64,000 nucleotides of DNA, from assembly GCA_024500155.1 (NCBI GenBank), contig CM044871.1, forward strand, positions 78,848,402-78,912,401. Direction: 5' to 3'. The notes beneath the pieces were generated by a model that searched no databases, was not told the DNA's origin, and was given only the letters and a program-made list of their open reading frames with translations. Below, one piece after another: positions 36,108-47,430 of this stretch (within the stretch, counting starts at the first letter, position 1; every line of letters starts with the position of its first letter). The stretch comes from Chenopodium formosanum. Taxonomy: Eukaryota; Streptophyta; Magnoliopsida; Caryophyllales; Amaranthaceae. The position numbers and the translations under genes are program-made.

Positions 36108-36627
36108 TACGGCTGTACACCGGTCCAAAACCGGACCGGACCTGACCTGGACCTGAATCCTTGATTTTTAAAGACCGAAGACCGGACCTAAATCAACAAG
36201 TCTGGTTCCGGTCCAGACCTGAAAAATCAGGCCCGGTCCGGGTTTGGACCTGAATAGACCTGATTATTATTATTTTTTGATTTTTTTTTAAATAATATGA
36301 AAGTGATGACCTGTTTGGACCTGTTTAGACCTGTTTGGACCTGTTTGGCCTATTTAGACCTGATTGGACCTGTTTAGACCTGTTATGGACATGTTTGGAC
36401 CTGTTTATGGACCTATTTAGACTTATTAAATAAAAAAAAGTAGTTTTACCGGTTTCAGGTCCGGACCTGAAATTTTCGGGTTTTACCCGGACCGGACCTG
36501 AAACCCGGAATCCTTGAATTTCAAGGACCGGGACCGGACCTGAATTTGTAGGTCCGGATCAGGTCCGGTCCCAACAGGTCCGGTTCAGGTCGGTTTTCAA
36601 GTCCGGACCAGTTTTTGTACACCCCTA
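36108..36627. mobile_element. hAT-like MITE, 8-bp TSD
   Basis: The ends TACGGCTGTACACCGGTCC and (inverted) TAGGGGTGTACAAAAAC are flanked by GCTAGAGC (36100-36107) and GCTGGAGC (36628-36635), an 8-bp duplication with one mismatch. Removing the element and one duplication restores the reading frame of the antisense ORF. The interior is built from CCGGACCTGA words in both orientations and a minisatellite. Confidence 0.8.
36307..36425 (+). repeat. Minisatellite of GGACCTGTTTA units inside the MITE
   Basis: Roughly 11-bp units (GGACCTGTTTA/GGACCTGTTTG) repeat with small variations. They share words with the subterminal sequence of the MITE. Confidence 0.8.
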
Positions 36628-36741
36628 GCTGGAGCTGATGCCGCTCTGGACTCCAACATTGCTGGGAGGCCTGACCCTTCAGCTGAAGCTTAGGGACTCG
36701 GGCAGTCGTCTTCAGAATCTTCTGGATCAATGTGCTCTTAA

Positions 36742-37591
36742 AATGACAGATGCCGATTCTTAATTTTTTTGCCTTTGTTTTTGCTTCAGCTTGCCTTAGT
36801 GTACAAACCATTTATTTTTGCCTTGTACGCATTTCGGCAGCTGTTATTTTCCACTTGTGGGCGGCTGCCGATATTTTCTTTCTAAGTACCCAAACACTTA
36901 TGTTTGTAGCTCGTAATCCGAGCATAATTTCCATCTATGAATTTGATGCTTTCCTCTTATTGCCTTGCTTTGAACTTGCATGCTTGCATATCTGAATTTT
37001 TAAATTCTGATGATTTGATTTTGATTTTTTGTGCAAATTGCTAAGTAAAAAGCTTTGGCTTAAAGGTTTCAGCTGAGGTAGTCTGCACTTGTAGTGCTTC
37101 TTGCCCCCCCTCAGAGATTTGAAGACTTGATCTTTAGATTTCTGAGATCGCTTTTCGCTACATTGTTTATTTTCTATCAGTTGTGCTATTGCTCTTGATT
37201 TTCTGTCTATCTGAAAAAGAATGGATATCTCAAACATAGGGCCAACTGAAGGCAGTGTTTCAAATAATGGCTTTCTGGGATACAAGGCTCAGTTAAGGCA
37301 ATATCCCAGATTTGTCCATGGACTCATTGCCTTGTAGAACAAGTCTTATTGAGGTTTTCACCTCAGCTGAAAGACCGGTGTTCTTTAAAAAGGCGAGTTT
37401 ATCGGCAATCCAAAACCTGGCGCTCTGTGGGCGAAGGTTTCGAACAGGGCCGAAGGAAACCCTCGAAGAGTAGATAAAATTAAGAAAAAATGAAAGAGTA
37501 AAGATTGCAAATGTTTGTAGAAAAAATGGCTCGGAGGCCTTTCATTAATAATTCAGAATGTACTTACAAAGATTATTTTGCCCCGAAGGGT
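36742..37591. other. Tat region between convergent antisense ORF and pol ends
   Basis: No coding sequence is supported. This is the shared 3' flank of two convergent transcription units (antisense ORF on +, pol on -). It is T-rich on the + strand and probably holds 3' ends and polyadenylation signals. Confidence 0.5.
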
Positions 37592-37799
37592 TTAAACATG
37601 ATATTTCTTAAGTACATCCGCATTCCAATGATTTTTCAACTCAGTTCCATCCAACTGCCGAAGTCGGTATGTTCCCGGCTGAAGCTCATCGTAGATTTCA
37701 TAGGGTCCCTCCCAAGCAGCTGAGAGTTTCCCATGAATTTGGCTTTTCTGGACTGCAGCAACATTCCGAAGGACGAGGTCTCCTATTTTGAGAGGCCTT
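37592..37799 (-). pseudogene. Tat integrase C-terminus
   Basis: The frame reads IGDLVLRNVAAVQKSQIHG, AAWEGPYEIYDELQPGTY and LKNHWNADVLKKY before the stop at 37592-37594. This is the C-terminal region of gypsy integrases (GDLVLR, WEGPY, WN-D-LKKYY). It is separated from the rest of integrase (49885 onward) by the nested copia element; the sequence GCCTT at the break is that element's TSD. Confidence 0.85.
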
Positions 37800-38546
37800 T
37801 GAAGGAGTTATGTCTTCGTCGTGTGCAATTACTAGATATGTAATTGGATCAAATTATGGAGATAATTAAGTCCGGACATTTGGGTCGTCGTTTTGCCATA
37901 GCTAGAGGTACTTACTATCTTTGGACTAGTAAAATGGGCCAAAGCCCAATTGGACGGATCCTATAAGGTCACACAAAGGGGCTAGATCGAGCATTAGAGG
38001 ACGAGGCCCATCTTGGGCCTCATCACTCTAGGTGGCCGGCCATGTAGGGGAATTAAGAGGCTTTTGGGCTTCGTGCACTAGTCTAATTATAATGAGATTA
38101 TAAATAGACTAGGTGCCTAGGTTTGCAAGTAAGTAAGTTTACTGATCTTTTGATCAAACCCGGATTAGCAAACACGAAACCCAACCCCTCTCATATTCCT
38201 CTCTCTCACGACTCTCTCCTCCTCCCCGACGCACAGTGGTGTCTCGTGGTGGTGGTGGTTCGTGCGGTGGTCGGTTGTCCGAAAAGGTGGTGATCGCGGT
38301 TTTCCTCAATCACTCGACCAATCTAGTATTGGTGGACGGCTCGTTCGAATCTCATGGACTAAGTAGAGGAGCAACACTTGGGGCTCTATTCTCTCCTTGA
38401 TTTGCCTGTCAAATAGCTTCGTGGAATTGACGCTTCAAAGGTATGATTATGTGTCTTGTGTGTTATGCATGTGATCCTTGGGATTAGGTACTTTATTGAA
38501 TATGATTCATGTTATTTCCGCTGCGTAGTACCTATAAACTCTTACA
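37800..38546 (+). repeat. 5' LTR of copia element
   Basis: TGAAGGAGTTATGTCTTCG to CTATAAACTCTTACA; 747 bp, collinear with the 3' LTR. Confidence 0.9.
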
Positions 38547-38547
38547 G

Positions 38548-38559
38548 TGGTATCAGTTA
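38548..38559 (+). other. Primer binding site of copia element
   Basis: TGGTATCAGTTA starts one base after the 5' LTR and resembles the initiator-methionine-tRNA PBS (TGGTATCAGAGC) used by many plant copia elements. Confidence 0.75.
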
Positions 38560-40887
38560 GCTTCTTGCATGAACGCGCTAGATCTTAATAATACGATTAT
38601 TTGATGTCCACGTTAATTTTATAATCAATTAAGAGAGAGAAATTAATTTAATTATGGTTCGATTATTATATTTAATATGATTAAACTTTTGGAATCGATT
38701 AAATGCGATTTAATTATGCTCAAATAGCCATGAAGAGGACCGAATTATGCCCTAAAATTGTTCGAAAATTTCAAACCCTAACCCTAATTTATTCGAAAAT
38801 TCGAACCTTATTAGCCTTAAAATTATGAATTTTGATGCTTATTTTGGTTGATTACGTTTTAAATTTGTTTCATAATTTTAATTGGATTGATTTATGCATA
38901 AAAATGTTTTATGTATGATCAAAGATTTAATTTTAAAAGTTAAAATTTAATTGGAATTAATTTTATGATAAACCCTAATTTTAAAAGTTGAATATGATTT
39001 AATTTTAATCTTATGGACTGATTTAATTTAATTAAGATAAACGTTATTTTAATTAAATTAAAAACACAAAAAAAAAATTATTTTGGTCGGCAACCGCGGC
39101 TGGGTGGCGCAGCCATGGCGGCTGCCGACCAGGTGGTCAGTCCAGAGGGGGGGAGGGGAGCGTGGCGGTCCTAGGTGGATGTGGGCAGCACCGTGCAACC
39201 GTTGCACGGCTGCCAGCGCCGGGGTGCTACTGCCTTGCGCGAAGTGGCTGCTGCAAGGCAGCCAGCCACCGTGGCTAGCCTTGGATGGCCACGCACGATG
39301 GCCTGCAGCCCCGGCAGTAGCAGCTGCCACGTTGCTGCCTTTTGCGGCAGTGGCTGCTGTCACGGCAACCAGCCATCGTGGCTAGCTTCGGCTAGCCAAC
39401 CACGGTGGCTGGCGTTGGTGGTTGCGGAAATTTCAAAAAAAAAAAAATAAAAAAATTCTGTTTTGAAAAATTTATTTCAGGATAATTATGAATTATTTTG
39501 GGATAAAATCAGTTTATTTTGGATAAGTTAAAATATTTTGAAAATATGATCTTTTATTTTTAAAAGATAAAATTGGTTTTATTTGGATAAGATCTTTTAT
39601 TTTAGGATAAAATAAAATATTCAAAAGTTGTTATATTTGATATTATCCATATTTAAGTTGTTAAATTGGTAATTATCCTAAATTAAAGTGTTTAATTATG
39701 GATAAGATTGACTAGGATATTCTGAGCATATTCCAAAAGGATAATAATTGATTTAAACAATGTGATTATCCCATAATTAGATTAGGATGTAATTGATTTT
39801 AAAATTATTTGATTGGCTAGTAATTAGGATAGAATCTCCTAAATTAGTTAGGATAATCATGGAAGATTAAATATGATTTATCTTTCTAGATTAAAATATG
39901 ATTTGATTCTATGTCATGACTAAATTAAATATATGATATTTTATGAACCGTGATGAATAATATATGATATTATCTAATTATGATTAATATATAAGATATT
40001 TTAGGAAATGCGTTGACTTTATTATGAACATTCGATGTTGTAGTTTAGACAAGCATATTGAGTGATTTATTATATGGCACTTTTATAATATATGATATTA
40101 TGTTGCTATATATAGACTAGTATGACCCATAGATTCTTAAATACGATCTGCGCATCGTGATGTATTTTTGTAATCTAAATACGTTCTGCGTACCGTTAAG
40201 TATTTTATAACTTTTATTTAATGTAAATAGAATAGTTATTTAAATGGTGTTAGCCCAAAATAAGCCCATGAAGTGAAGGCCCAAAGGAGCAAGGTGGATG
40301 AAGATCCATGATGATTCAAGTGGGAGCATTTTTCATTTCTAGTTTTCTTAGGACTAAGGGGCCATACTACGTCATGTTTATTTTATTGCATTAGTTGATT
40401 ATGCATGTTTAGGTTTATTTATGTTGATTGATGATGCGCTAGAGTTCACTAAATAATCACAACATAATAAATCTAGATCCCAGTAATATTGAGGCAGCTT
40501 TTCCAATTAAAAACCCGACGAAACCTTTGATCGTTTATGATGGGTCGGCCCTCAGCAGAGCATCATAATATATCTTGGGGAAGTGGGGGTAGGACCCATT
40601 CTACAATTTTAATTGGTTATACTCAACAAGGTTACCTAAAGCGTTTAGAACCTTGAAGCTAAGGGTAATAATTAAACATGTGATGGTTAATTATTCAACC
40701 AAGAGTTACAAGAGTTGTAATCAGTAAAGAGTTTACTCACCTTGAAAATGTAATGGTTGATGGCAGGGCCTCACTCTGGTCAATTATTGCACAAATAAAG
40801 GATCTTGGAATCACTTAAAATTCAATAGGGATCATTTAATCATTGAATAAAGTGTTTTAAAGTTACCAAATGAATGCGTTTTATGGT
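38560..40887 (+). other. Long untranslated leader of the copia element
   Basis: AT-rich sequence (many ATTAAATATGATT words) precedes gag, interrupted by a GC-rich block at 39080-39430. No pol or gag coding is seen; about 2.3 kb lies here before the nested solo LTR. Confidence 0.5.
39080..39430 (+). repeat. GC-rich block in the copia leader
   Basis: This roughly 350-bp island of high GC in otherwise AT-rich leader contains imperfect repeats of CAGCCACCGTGGCTAGC and CGGTGGCTGGCG, themselves palindromic. The open frames through it are Ala/Trp/Arg-rich, which is a by-product of the composition. Confidence 0.7.
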
Positions 40888-42898
40888 TGTAGGGAATAAT
40901 TTCAAGCCTTAAAATCCCACTAGATTGAACCCCACTGTGATCATACACTAAAGTACGGTGGCGTCCAAAAGGGAAGAAAATAGAGCAAAAGAGTCGCCAA
41001 CAAGTTTTTAAGGAACTTGTAAACCGTTCATAGCATGAAGGTTACACCCCTTAACGATCCAAGAGATCGTCAACTCCATAAGGTCATGAACCAAATAAGG
41101 GTTCGGGGATGAAGGTACAAATCCAACCTAAAAGAGATTGAACCTGCCCTAATAATAGGCCTCTACTTTATTCTGCTCGTATTCATGTGCGCTTTCTGAC
41201 TAACATGCAATCAATAAATTAATCCTAAACCTGTTTAATCTATGTTGGTTGAATTTAAATGCACAAATAAATCTATTATTGGCGATCACTTGAATTATAA
41301 TCATATTAACCCTAAACAAGATTATTAATTATCTTATTAATCGTGATTACAAGTACAAATTCCCTTTAAACATGCATAAAGGTGTGATCAAGCAATAAAT
41401 AATAAGCATCAAGCAACATAATAATAATCATGATAATAATAATAATCATCATAAAATTATAATCATAATCAAAACAATAATAATCATAAATAAAATAATC
41501 ATTATCAAAATAATAATAATATTCATAAACATCATAAATTATAACAATTATAAACATAATCATGTTTATGTTAATATTAAAGCATAATAAACATAGCAAG
41601 ATCCTAGGCATGATACTAACAAGATTAATAACAAACCCTAGCATGTCACTAAGCATTAAAAATCAAATCTTTAACCCTAACATGATACTAACATGAATAA
41701 ATATTAGGAAGAAAATAGGAAGCATCGTAACAATCATATTTAATATTAAAGTTACCGTAGACATAATACTAGGAATATCATAATAACAATGTAAACATGA
41801 TTTCTACATCATAATATCAATAAATCAATTAAAGTACTTACTTGGATGCCTCGTACCTCTTTCTAATAACAAAATACACACGTTAGTAACTTCAAGGAAA
41901 ATAATAATCAAACAATTAAATTAAATAATTGAAAGAGAGATTTGGGACCAAACCCTCAGAAATTAAACCTTTCACGCCTAGGGCGAAGGCAACTTCGAAT
42001 ATGGCTAGGTGTTTCTTGATCTTGTGAATGCGGAATTTTGTATGAAAACAAAGTAAGAAAGAATTGAATGAAAGAATGCTAAAGAATTAATGATTGTTGA
42101 TGAAAGCTTGCGAATGAATAGAATTGGTGAGAATTGGTGCATGAAAATGGAGTTTTTGATACGATATTTATAGAGAAAATCAGCCAAAAAAGATAATTTA
42201 ACAAAACAGAGTCTGACGCACGCAAAACAAGGTTGGCGCCAACCTTGGCTAGCTGGCGCCAGGCACCAGTGGCTAGCGCCAGGCGCCAATAGCGCCTGGC
42301 GCCAAGGCCTGGGGTTGGACGCCAGTCTTGATTTTAACGCGTTTTCGAAAATCCGATAAGTTTACCGTGCTGGAGGATAAAATAATATAATTCTTCGAAA
42401 ATGCTATTTGATTTTGATTAAAACTCTGAAAAGTCAACAAAGTCAACTTATCAATGCTAATCGAATTAGGAACGAAAAGAACCTTCTAGAAGAATCTAGA
42501 AGACCAAAACCATTCCTAATTGCATTAGGAATGATAAATCATATTAGGCCCTCCCCTAGATCATTGGGACGCACATAAGGCTCAAACCGGGCCCAGTTTG
42601 GTAAATTGGCCATAACTTCCTCAATATTCATCGGAATTGGGCTTATAATATATTGTTGGAAAGGTCTTTGCAAGCCCCATCCAACTACACTACTATTGGA
42701 CCCATACCATGGACCAACCAAACTGGATTGGCTGTTTTCTTAAAAATAAAGTTTTCAAAAACAGAGAGAAGAGAAAAACAATTAAAACTTTCCGCACCAC
42801 TAGACCTTTCCACACTTTCGTTTCATTCGATTATGATTCGACGTGAAAGGTACTCATCACTGGGTTTGATTTTGGGGAGACACAAATGGGTTTCTACA
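40888..42898 (-). mobile_element. Solo LTR A, TSD ATGGT
   Basis: In plus-strand view TGTAGGGAATAATTTC...GGGTTTCTACA, flanked by ATGGT (40883-40887 and 42899-42903). It is closely related to 51280-53317 and 62846-64000. A TATA-like CTATAAATA preceding the leader shows the true LTR orientation is minus here. GGCGCCAGGCGCC-type palindromes lie at 42228-42320. Confidence 0.92.
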
Positions 42899-42954
42899 AT
42901 GGTACTTTAATTTTATTAAACATAATAATTAAACTTTGCCTTATTTTGACTTAT

Positions 42955-43830
42955 ATGGGTAGCCGTAATAACAATGACAACAACGTTTACAATTTGCGAC
43001 CATTCCTTGAGAAGGATAGGTTAACAGGGGAAAACTTTTCCAACTGGGAAAGAATGCTAAGGCTTGTTCTGAAATCTGAAGGTAAGGAGGATGTCATTGA
43101 TACCCCATTGCCAGGACCTCTGCCAGAAAATCCAACTGCGGCAGAGATCAAGAAGCACAAGGAAGCTCATGATAGAGCTATGCCTATCACTTGCTTAATG
43201 ATTGCAACCATGGAACCTAGTCTTCAAAAGCATTTTGAGGACCAGGATGCCTATTCAATCATGGAAGAACTCAAAGCATTGTTTAAGAAACAAGCTAGAG
43301 TTGAAAGGTATGAACTTCATCGTGAGATTCTGGATTGTAGAATGGAGAAGGGTGCCACAGTTCATGATCATGTTTTCAAAATGATCGGCCTAATTCAAAG
43401 TATGGAGAAACTGTGGTACCCATATAGTGATGATTTGGCAACAGAAATCATTCTCCACTCACTTCCAGAAAGTTTCAACCAGTTTATCATGAACTTTAAC
43501 ATGATTGCCAATGCAAAGACTATGAATCAATTGCATGCAATGCTGGTTAGTGCTGAGAAACAAATCCCTAAGGAACCTAAGAAGGAAGTTCTTATGATTC
43601 AAAAGGGAAGGGAGTTCAAGAAGAAGGGGCAAAAGGCTAGTGCCAAGAGCAAGGGCAAGCAAGTTGCCAAGGCTCCTGAAAAGCCTAAGGCGAATCCAAA
43701 ACCCAAGGCTGCAAGTGAGAGTGAATGCTTTTACTGCAAGAAGAAGGGGCATTGGAAACGTAATTGCCAGAAATACCTTGATTTCCTCAAGAAGAAGAAT
43801 GGAGCATCAACCTCAGGTATAATGCTATAA
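42955..43830 (+). CDS. gag: Copia gag (UBN2-like, CCHC zinc knuckle)
   Basis: This 291-codon ORF gives the nucleocapsid/capsid precursor that packages element RNA. I prefer the ATG at 42955 (MGSRNNNDNNVYNLRPFLEK) because the upstream in-frame ATG at 42886 lies in the nested solo LTR. The UBN2-type capsid region (KDRLTGENFSNWERMLRLVL, then IMEELKALFKKQARVERYEL) is followed by LPESFNQFIMNFNMIA and a Lys-rich linker. The zinc knuckle is CFYCKKKGHWKRNC (C-x2-C-x4-H-x4-C). There are no stops or frameshifts. The TGA/TAA context after GIMLL ends gag as a separate ORF, and the expected protease and integrase do not follow in recognisable form. It is the best-preserved coding part of this element. Confidence 0.85.
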   Translation: MGSRNNNDNNVYNLRPFLEKDRLTGENFSNWERMLRLVLKSEGKEDVIDTPLPGPLPENPTAAEIKKHKEAHDRAMPITCLMIATMEPSLQKHFEDQDAYSIMEELKALFKKQARVERYELHREILDCRMEKGATVHDHVFKMIGLIQSMEKLWYPYSDDLATEIILHSLPESFNQFIMNFNMIANAKTMNQLHAMLVSAEKQIPKEPKKEVLMIQKGREFKKKGQKASAKSKGKQVAKAPEKPKANPKPKAASESECFYCKKKGHWKRNCQKYLDFLKKKNGASTSGIML

Positions 43831-44939
43831 ACATTTTAACTTTCACTAAGGTATGTGATACCAAATTGCAGTGCTTAACATTGTGATGTTGCGCAAGAAC
43901 TGCAAACAAGTGAAGCTAGCAAGGAAATGGAGCTAGAAGGTGCACTAGAAGTGTTTTTGAGTAGCCAGAAATAGCTTCATAGTTTTAATTTCTGATTAGT
44001 TTATCATGACATTTAGAACAATTTCCAGTTTTTGATGAGACAATATTTCGGTTTTCTTGTTTTGAATACTGATTTAGTTTACTTGGCTTGGATAAATGTT
44101 GATCCATGACCAAGGTAATAAATTGTTTTCATTTTGCTAGACATGAGTTAATTTTGTTTTATGACATTGATATAAGTAGATCACAAAAGTAAAATTAGAT
44201 GATTCAAAGTAAACTTACTTATAAATAAAGTAAGGTTAGGTCACATAAACCATTTGCACATCCAAAGTTATGGATAGACTCTTACTCTTATATGATTATG
44301 AATCACTTAAGAATTAGAAGTCATGCTTGATAAGGTAAAATGACCAAGTTACCTTTTAGTTGAAAGGGTAAAAGAGCTAAAATGACCTTTTGGAACACAA
44401 ACATATGATGTGAGTGTACCATAAATTCAAAATTAGCAAGAGATTTAACTATTTCATTGCTCTTATTAACGATTTAAGTAAATATGTCGATAGTTACTTA
44501 ATGAAATAAAAGCTGGAATCATTGAAATGTTCAAAATTCCAAAATGAAATGTAAAATCAATTTGAGATAAACAATTTAGCACTACAATATGATTGTTGTG
44601 ATAAACATTTAACTCAAAACAAATAATCATCTAAAGGAATGGTTGAATTAGTTCACAATCCAGGAACATTACAATTAAAATGTATGTATAAAGCAGGAAT
44701 CAAACTTTGCTTGCCATGGTTCGATCCAAGATTTAATGATTTACAAATATCATTTTGAGGATATGCATTAGAACAACAACAATTGCGAATATACTAAACA
44801 GAAACTTAACTAAAGCAGTAGAAAAAGATGTCATAAATGTTATGGATTGGAAATGTTCCAAAGTTATCTTTTCTAAACAGGATTGAGGGAGTATGAAATC
44901 TATGTAAAATGTTTACAAAGATGACATAATAAACCCTAA
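43831..44939 (+). other. Decayed copia interior, no recognisable domain
   Basis: AT-rich sequence lies where protease and the integrase core should be. No HHCC or DDE motif could be read in any frame; much of pol has been lost or scrambled. Confidence 0.4.
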
Positions 44940-46650
44940 ATCAAAGGTGTTATTCCTACAATCGCGTAGAAACAAAATGTTTGTTGCTCGCGATAGTGTC
45001 TTTATAGAAAGAAATGTCTTCCTACAAAGCCAAGTGGGAGTAAAGTTAGATCTCGATGAGATTCAAGACGAGCAACAAAAGGATGTGGATAACACTACAT
45101 CAGAGACGAAGGCGCATGAAATCAGCTAATTTGATAAAACATGTGTCGAAGCAAGCTAATTCAAGTAGCGAGACTTCTATCGTCCTACTAGAATGAAAAG
45201 CTTCAAAGAGTTGAAGAGAATAATTCTATTGTCGCTCATACCTATCGTAGGTTACTTAGGATCGAAACAAACAGTTTGTTGGAATTCTATTAAAAGGTGG
45301 ATTCTAAAATTTTCCTATTGGAATGGTTGGAATCCATACCTACAAGCAAGCTTTGGACAAGTGCCAACTCAGGAAGTGGCTTAAAGCCAAGAAATCCAAA
45401 ATGGACTCCATGTCTGTAAAGATGTGCTAGTCCATGATAGTTTTACAAATAGGGTCAAACCTATTAGTCATGTAAGCCTATTCGGATTATTTCTAGTTAT
45501 GGAAATCAAAATCACCTTCATGAAATGTTCTTGATGGATGGCAATGTATATGATACAACCTTAGAGTTTTGAAATCCAGAAATTCTAGAGAGTTTTGCAA
45601 ACTTCAGAAATTCGTTTATGGATTGAAGTAAGCATCAGGGAGTTGGAACATTCATTAGGAAATCAAACAGTTTGATTACCTTGGAAGAATGAAAAGGAAT
45701 CTTGTAGAAACAAGAATTTTAGTGGGAGAAATTGGTCTTCTTAGTCTAGTGTGTAGTTGACATACAGTTCATATGAAATGATATATCAATGCTTGAATGA
45801 GTCAAGCAATGGTTAGAAAGATTGTTTCTATATGGGAGACTTAGGAGATGTTGAGTACATATTGGGAATCAAAATCCACAAAGTGAATCTTGAAGGATGA
45901 CTGGACCTAATCAAGAGACTTATGTTGATAAGGTTCTTGACAAATTCAAGATGCAAGACTCTAAGAGAGGATCTCTTCCCATGCCTCATGGTTTTACACT
46001 CAGTAAAACTCATTGCCTTAAAAGCTAGTAGAGTTGAGTTGAAAAGGTAGTGTACCTTATGCTTCTGCAAAAGGGTCCATTACATGTGCCATGAAATGTA
46101 CAAAGTAAGTTGTTACATATGACTTGTTCATGTGTAGCAAGTTTCAAGCAAATACAGAATAAGCATACGGAAAGTTACCAAGAACAAATCCTTGAGTACT
46201 TGAGAAGCACTAAAGGAATTTTTCTAGTTTATGTTGTTAGAGGTAAACAAGTTGTCAAAAGGTTTTATGGATGCAAGTTTTTCCGAACAGGCAAGATGAT
46301 TCTAGAAGTTGATCTAGATGCATATTTTGTCAGTATGGAGAAGTACAGTGAGCTTGAAGAGTTCAAATCAGAGCACTATTGCATGCTCAATGTCAGAATA
46401 TGTGTATTAAGCTATAGTCGGATAGTTTTAGAGGAAGTTCGGATTAAAATGTCATATGACTAAAGAGTCACCTTTGCCCAAGAACAAAGGAGCCAGGGTC
46501 ACATCACAAATCCAAACAAATGGATATGAGATATCGCCTCAGTCATGAGATCATTTACCAGCGGGAGGTCACGTTCTGCAAAGTTTTATTATGAGTGAGA
46601 AATCACTAAACCCCTTCCATAGACTAAGGTATGAAAGTCATATTAAAGTC
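44940..46650 (+). pseudogene. Copia pol remnant (integrase end, RT/RNase H)
   Basis: Fragments in shifting frames recall copia pol. KMFVARDSVFIERNVFLQ and LDLDEIQDEQQ correspond to the region after the integrase core. Near 45890-45990 KVLDKFKMQDSKRGSLPMP matches the RT thumb pattern, and ILEYLRSTKGIFLVY with VKRFYGCKFF matches the start of RNase H. Many stops and frameshifts occur, and no catalytic YVDD remains. It is a dead remnant. Confidence 0.65.
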
Positions 46651-47430
46651 TTGGATTGAAGCAAATTATGTAATTTAATTTGTGTATGTTTGAGAAAACA
46701 TATTACATAAGAAATACATCAATTTGCAAAATTATGTTTAAAACAGAAATTATTATTTCTCTTATTTAATTATGGTTTTGGAAATTAAATAAAATGTCCA
46801 AAATAATTATGAATTGATGGGCTCACTAGGTTGATGACCTTGAATGAAACCCCACAGGTGAACAAAATTCATATATTATTTAAGTTCCTAGTTCGAAATC
46901 ATTAAAGTGGGCATAAATGGTTTCAATAAATGGACTAGCATGTAAGATTGATTGGATAGCGCAGTTTCATGGGCTATAGGGGCATGGTGATGCGCGGTCA
47001 ATCACTTGGATATGCATGAATGATGCATGATCGAACTATTGACCTACTTTGAAGTTCAAGTATAGAGCTTCCGTATATATTAGTGGATTCCTTTGACATG
47101 AGTGTAACATGATTTCATTCAATGGATGTTATGGTTGTGGTGCACTCAAACGTCTGCCCGTAAGTGGAGATTATAAAGGGTGTTTCCCGGTCATTTCAGA
47201 AGTTGAGTGGGAGGATTGTTACCACAAGATTGGATAGAGTCTACCTATTAAATTAGGAAATGTGTCATGGCCGCTTGAAGAGGGATAATTCATAAAATAC
47301 GTGGCCGCGTTCAAATGCATTACTCAGTAATCATTTGGTTTTGTAATTCTAACTCAGATTTCAAGAAACGATTTGTAGATTAATATGATCTTGACATATT
47401 AATCGACATATTATCAAATCGACATATACA
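46651..47430 (+). other. Copia 3' untranslated region
   Basis: Non-coding sequence lies between the RNase H remnant and the nested solo LTR D; the PPT lies beyond that insertion. Confidence 0.5.

Larger units (their letters stand above)
32757..36741 (+). pseudogene. Spliced antisense ORF of Tat element (PF04195-like)
   Basis: The gene runs opposite to pol, between pol and the 3' LTR, where some Tat elements carry an antisense ORF. It starts MARGRGRQTGRRGQVRDPR. The segment RISLCQLTPDSIRRVMTYLS fits the 'putative gypsy-type transposon' domain (PF04195). Later exons are acidic and proline-rich, then form a long coiled coil (about 35250-35850; QSITSLEVQLKDKEVELSQV). GT-AG introns at 33501-33562, 33771-33873, 34191-34297 (with a T-rich tract) and 35129-35219 join in frame. 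Stops at 32958, 33354 and 33498, further stops in later exons and a frame change near 35540 inactivate it. A 520-bp MITE sits in the last part. The last TAA is at 36739-36741. The role of these proteins is not established. Confidence 0.7.

Noticed and set aside
39083..39450. Ala/Trp-rich ORFs on both strands
   Set aside because: Stop codons are rare in this GC-rich block by composition, and the frames are open on both strands, which is not expected of one real gene.
41366..41656. Ile/Tyr/Asp-rich 96-codon ORF on the minus strand
   Set aside because: It translates AATAATAAT/CATAATAAT low-complexity DNA inside solo LTR A.
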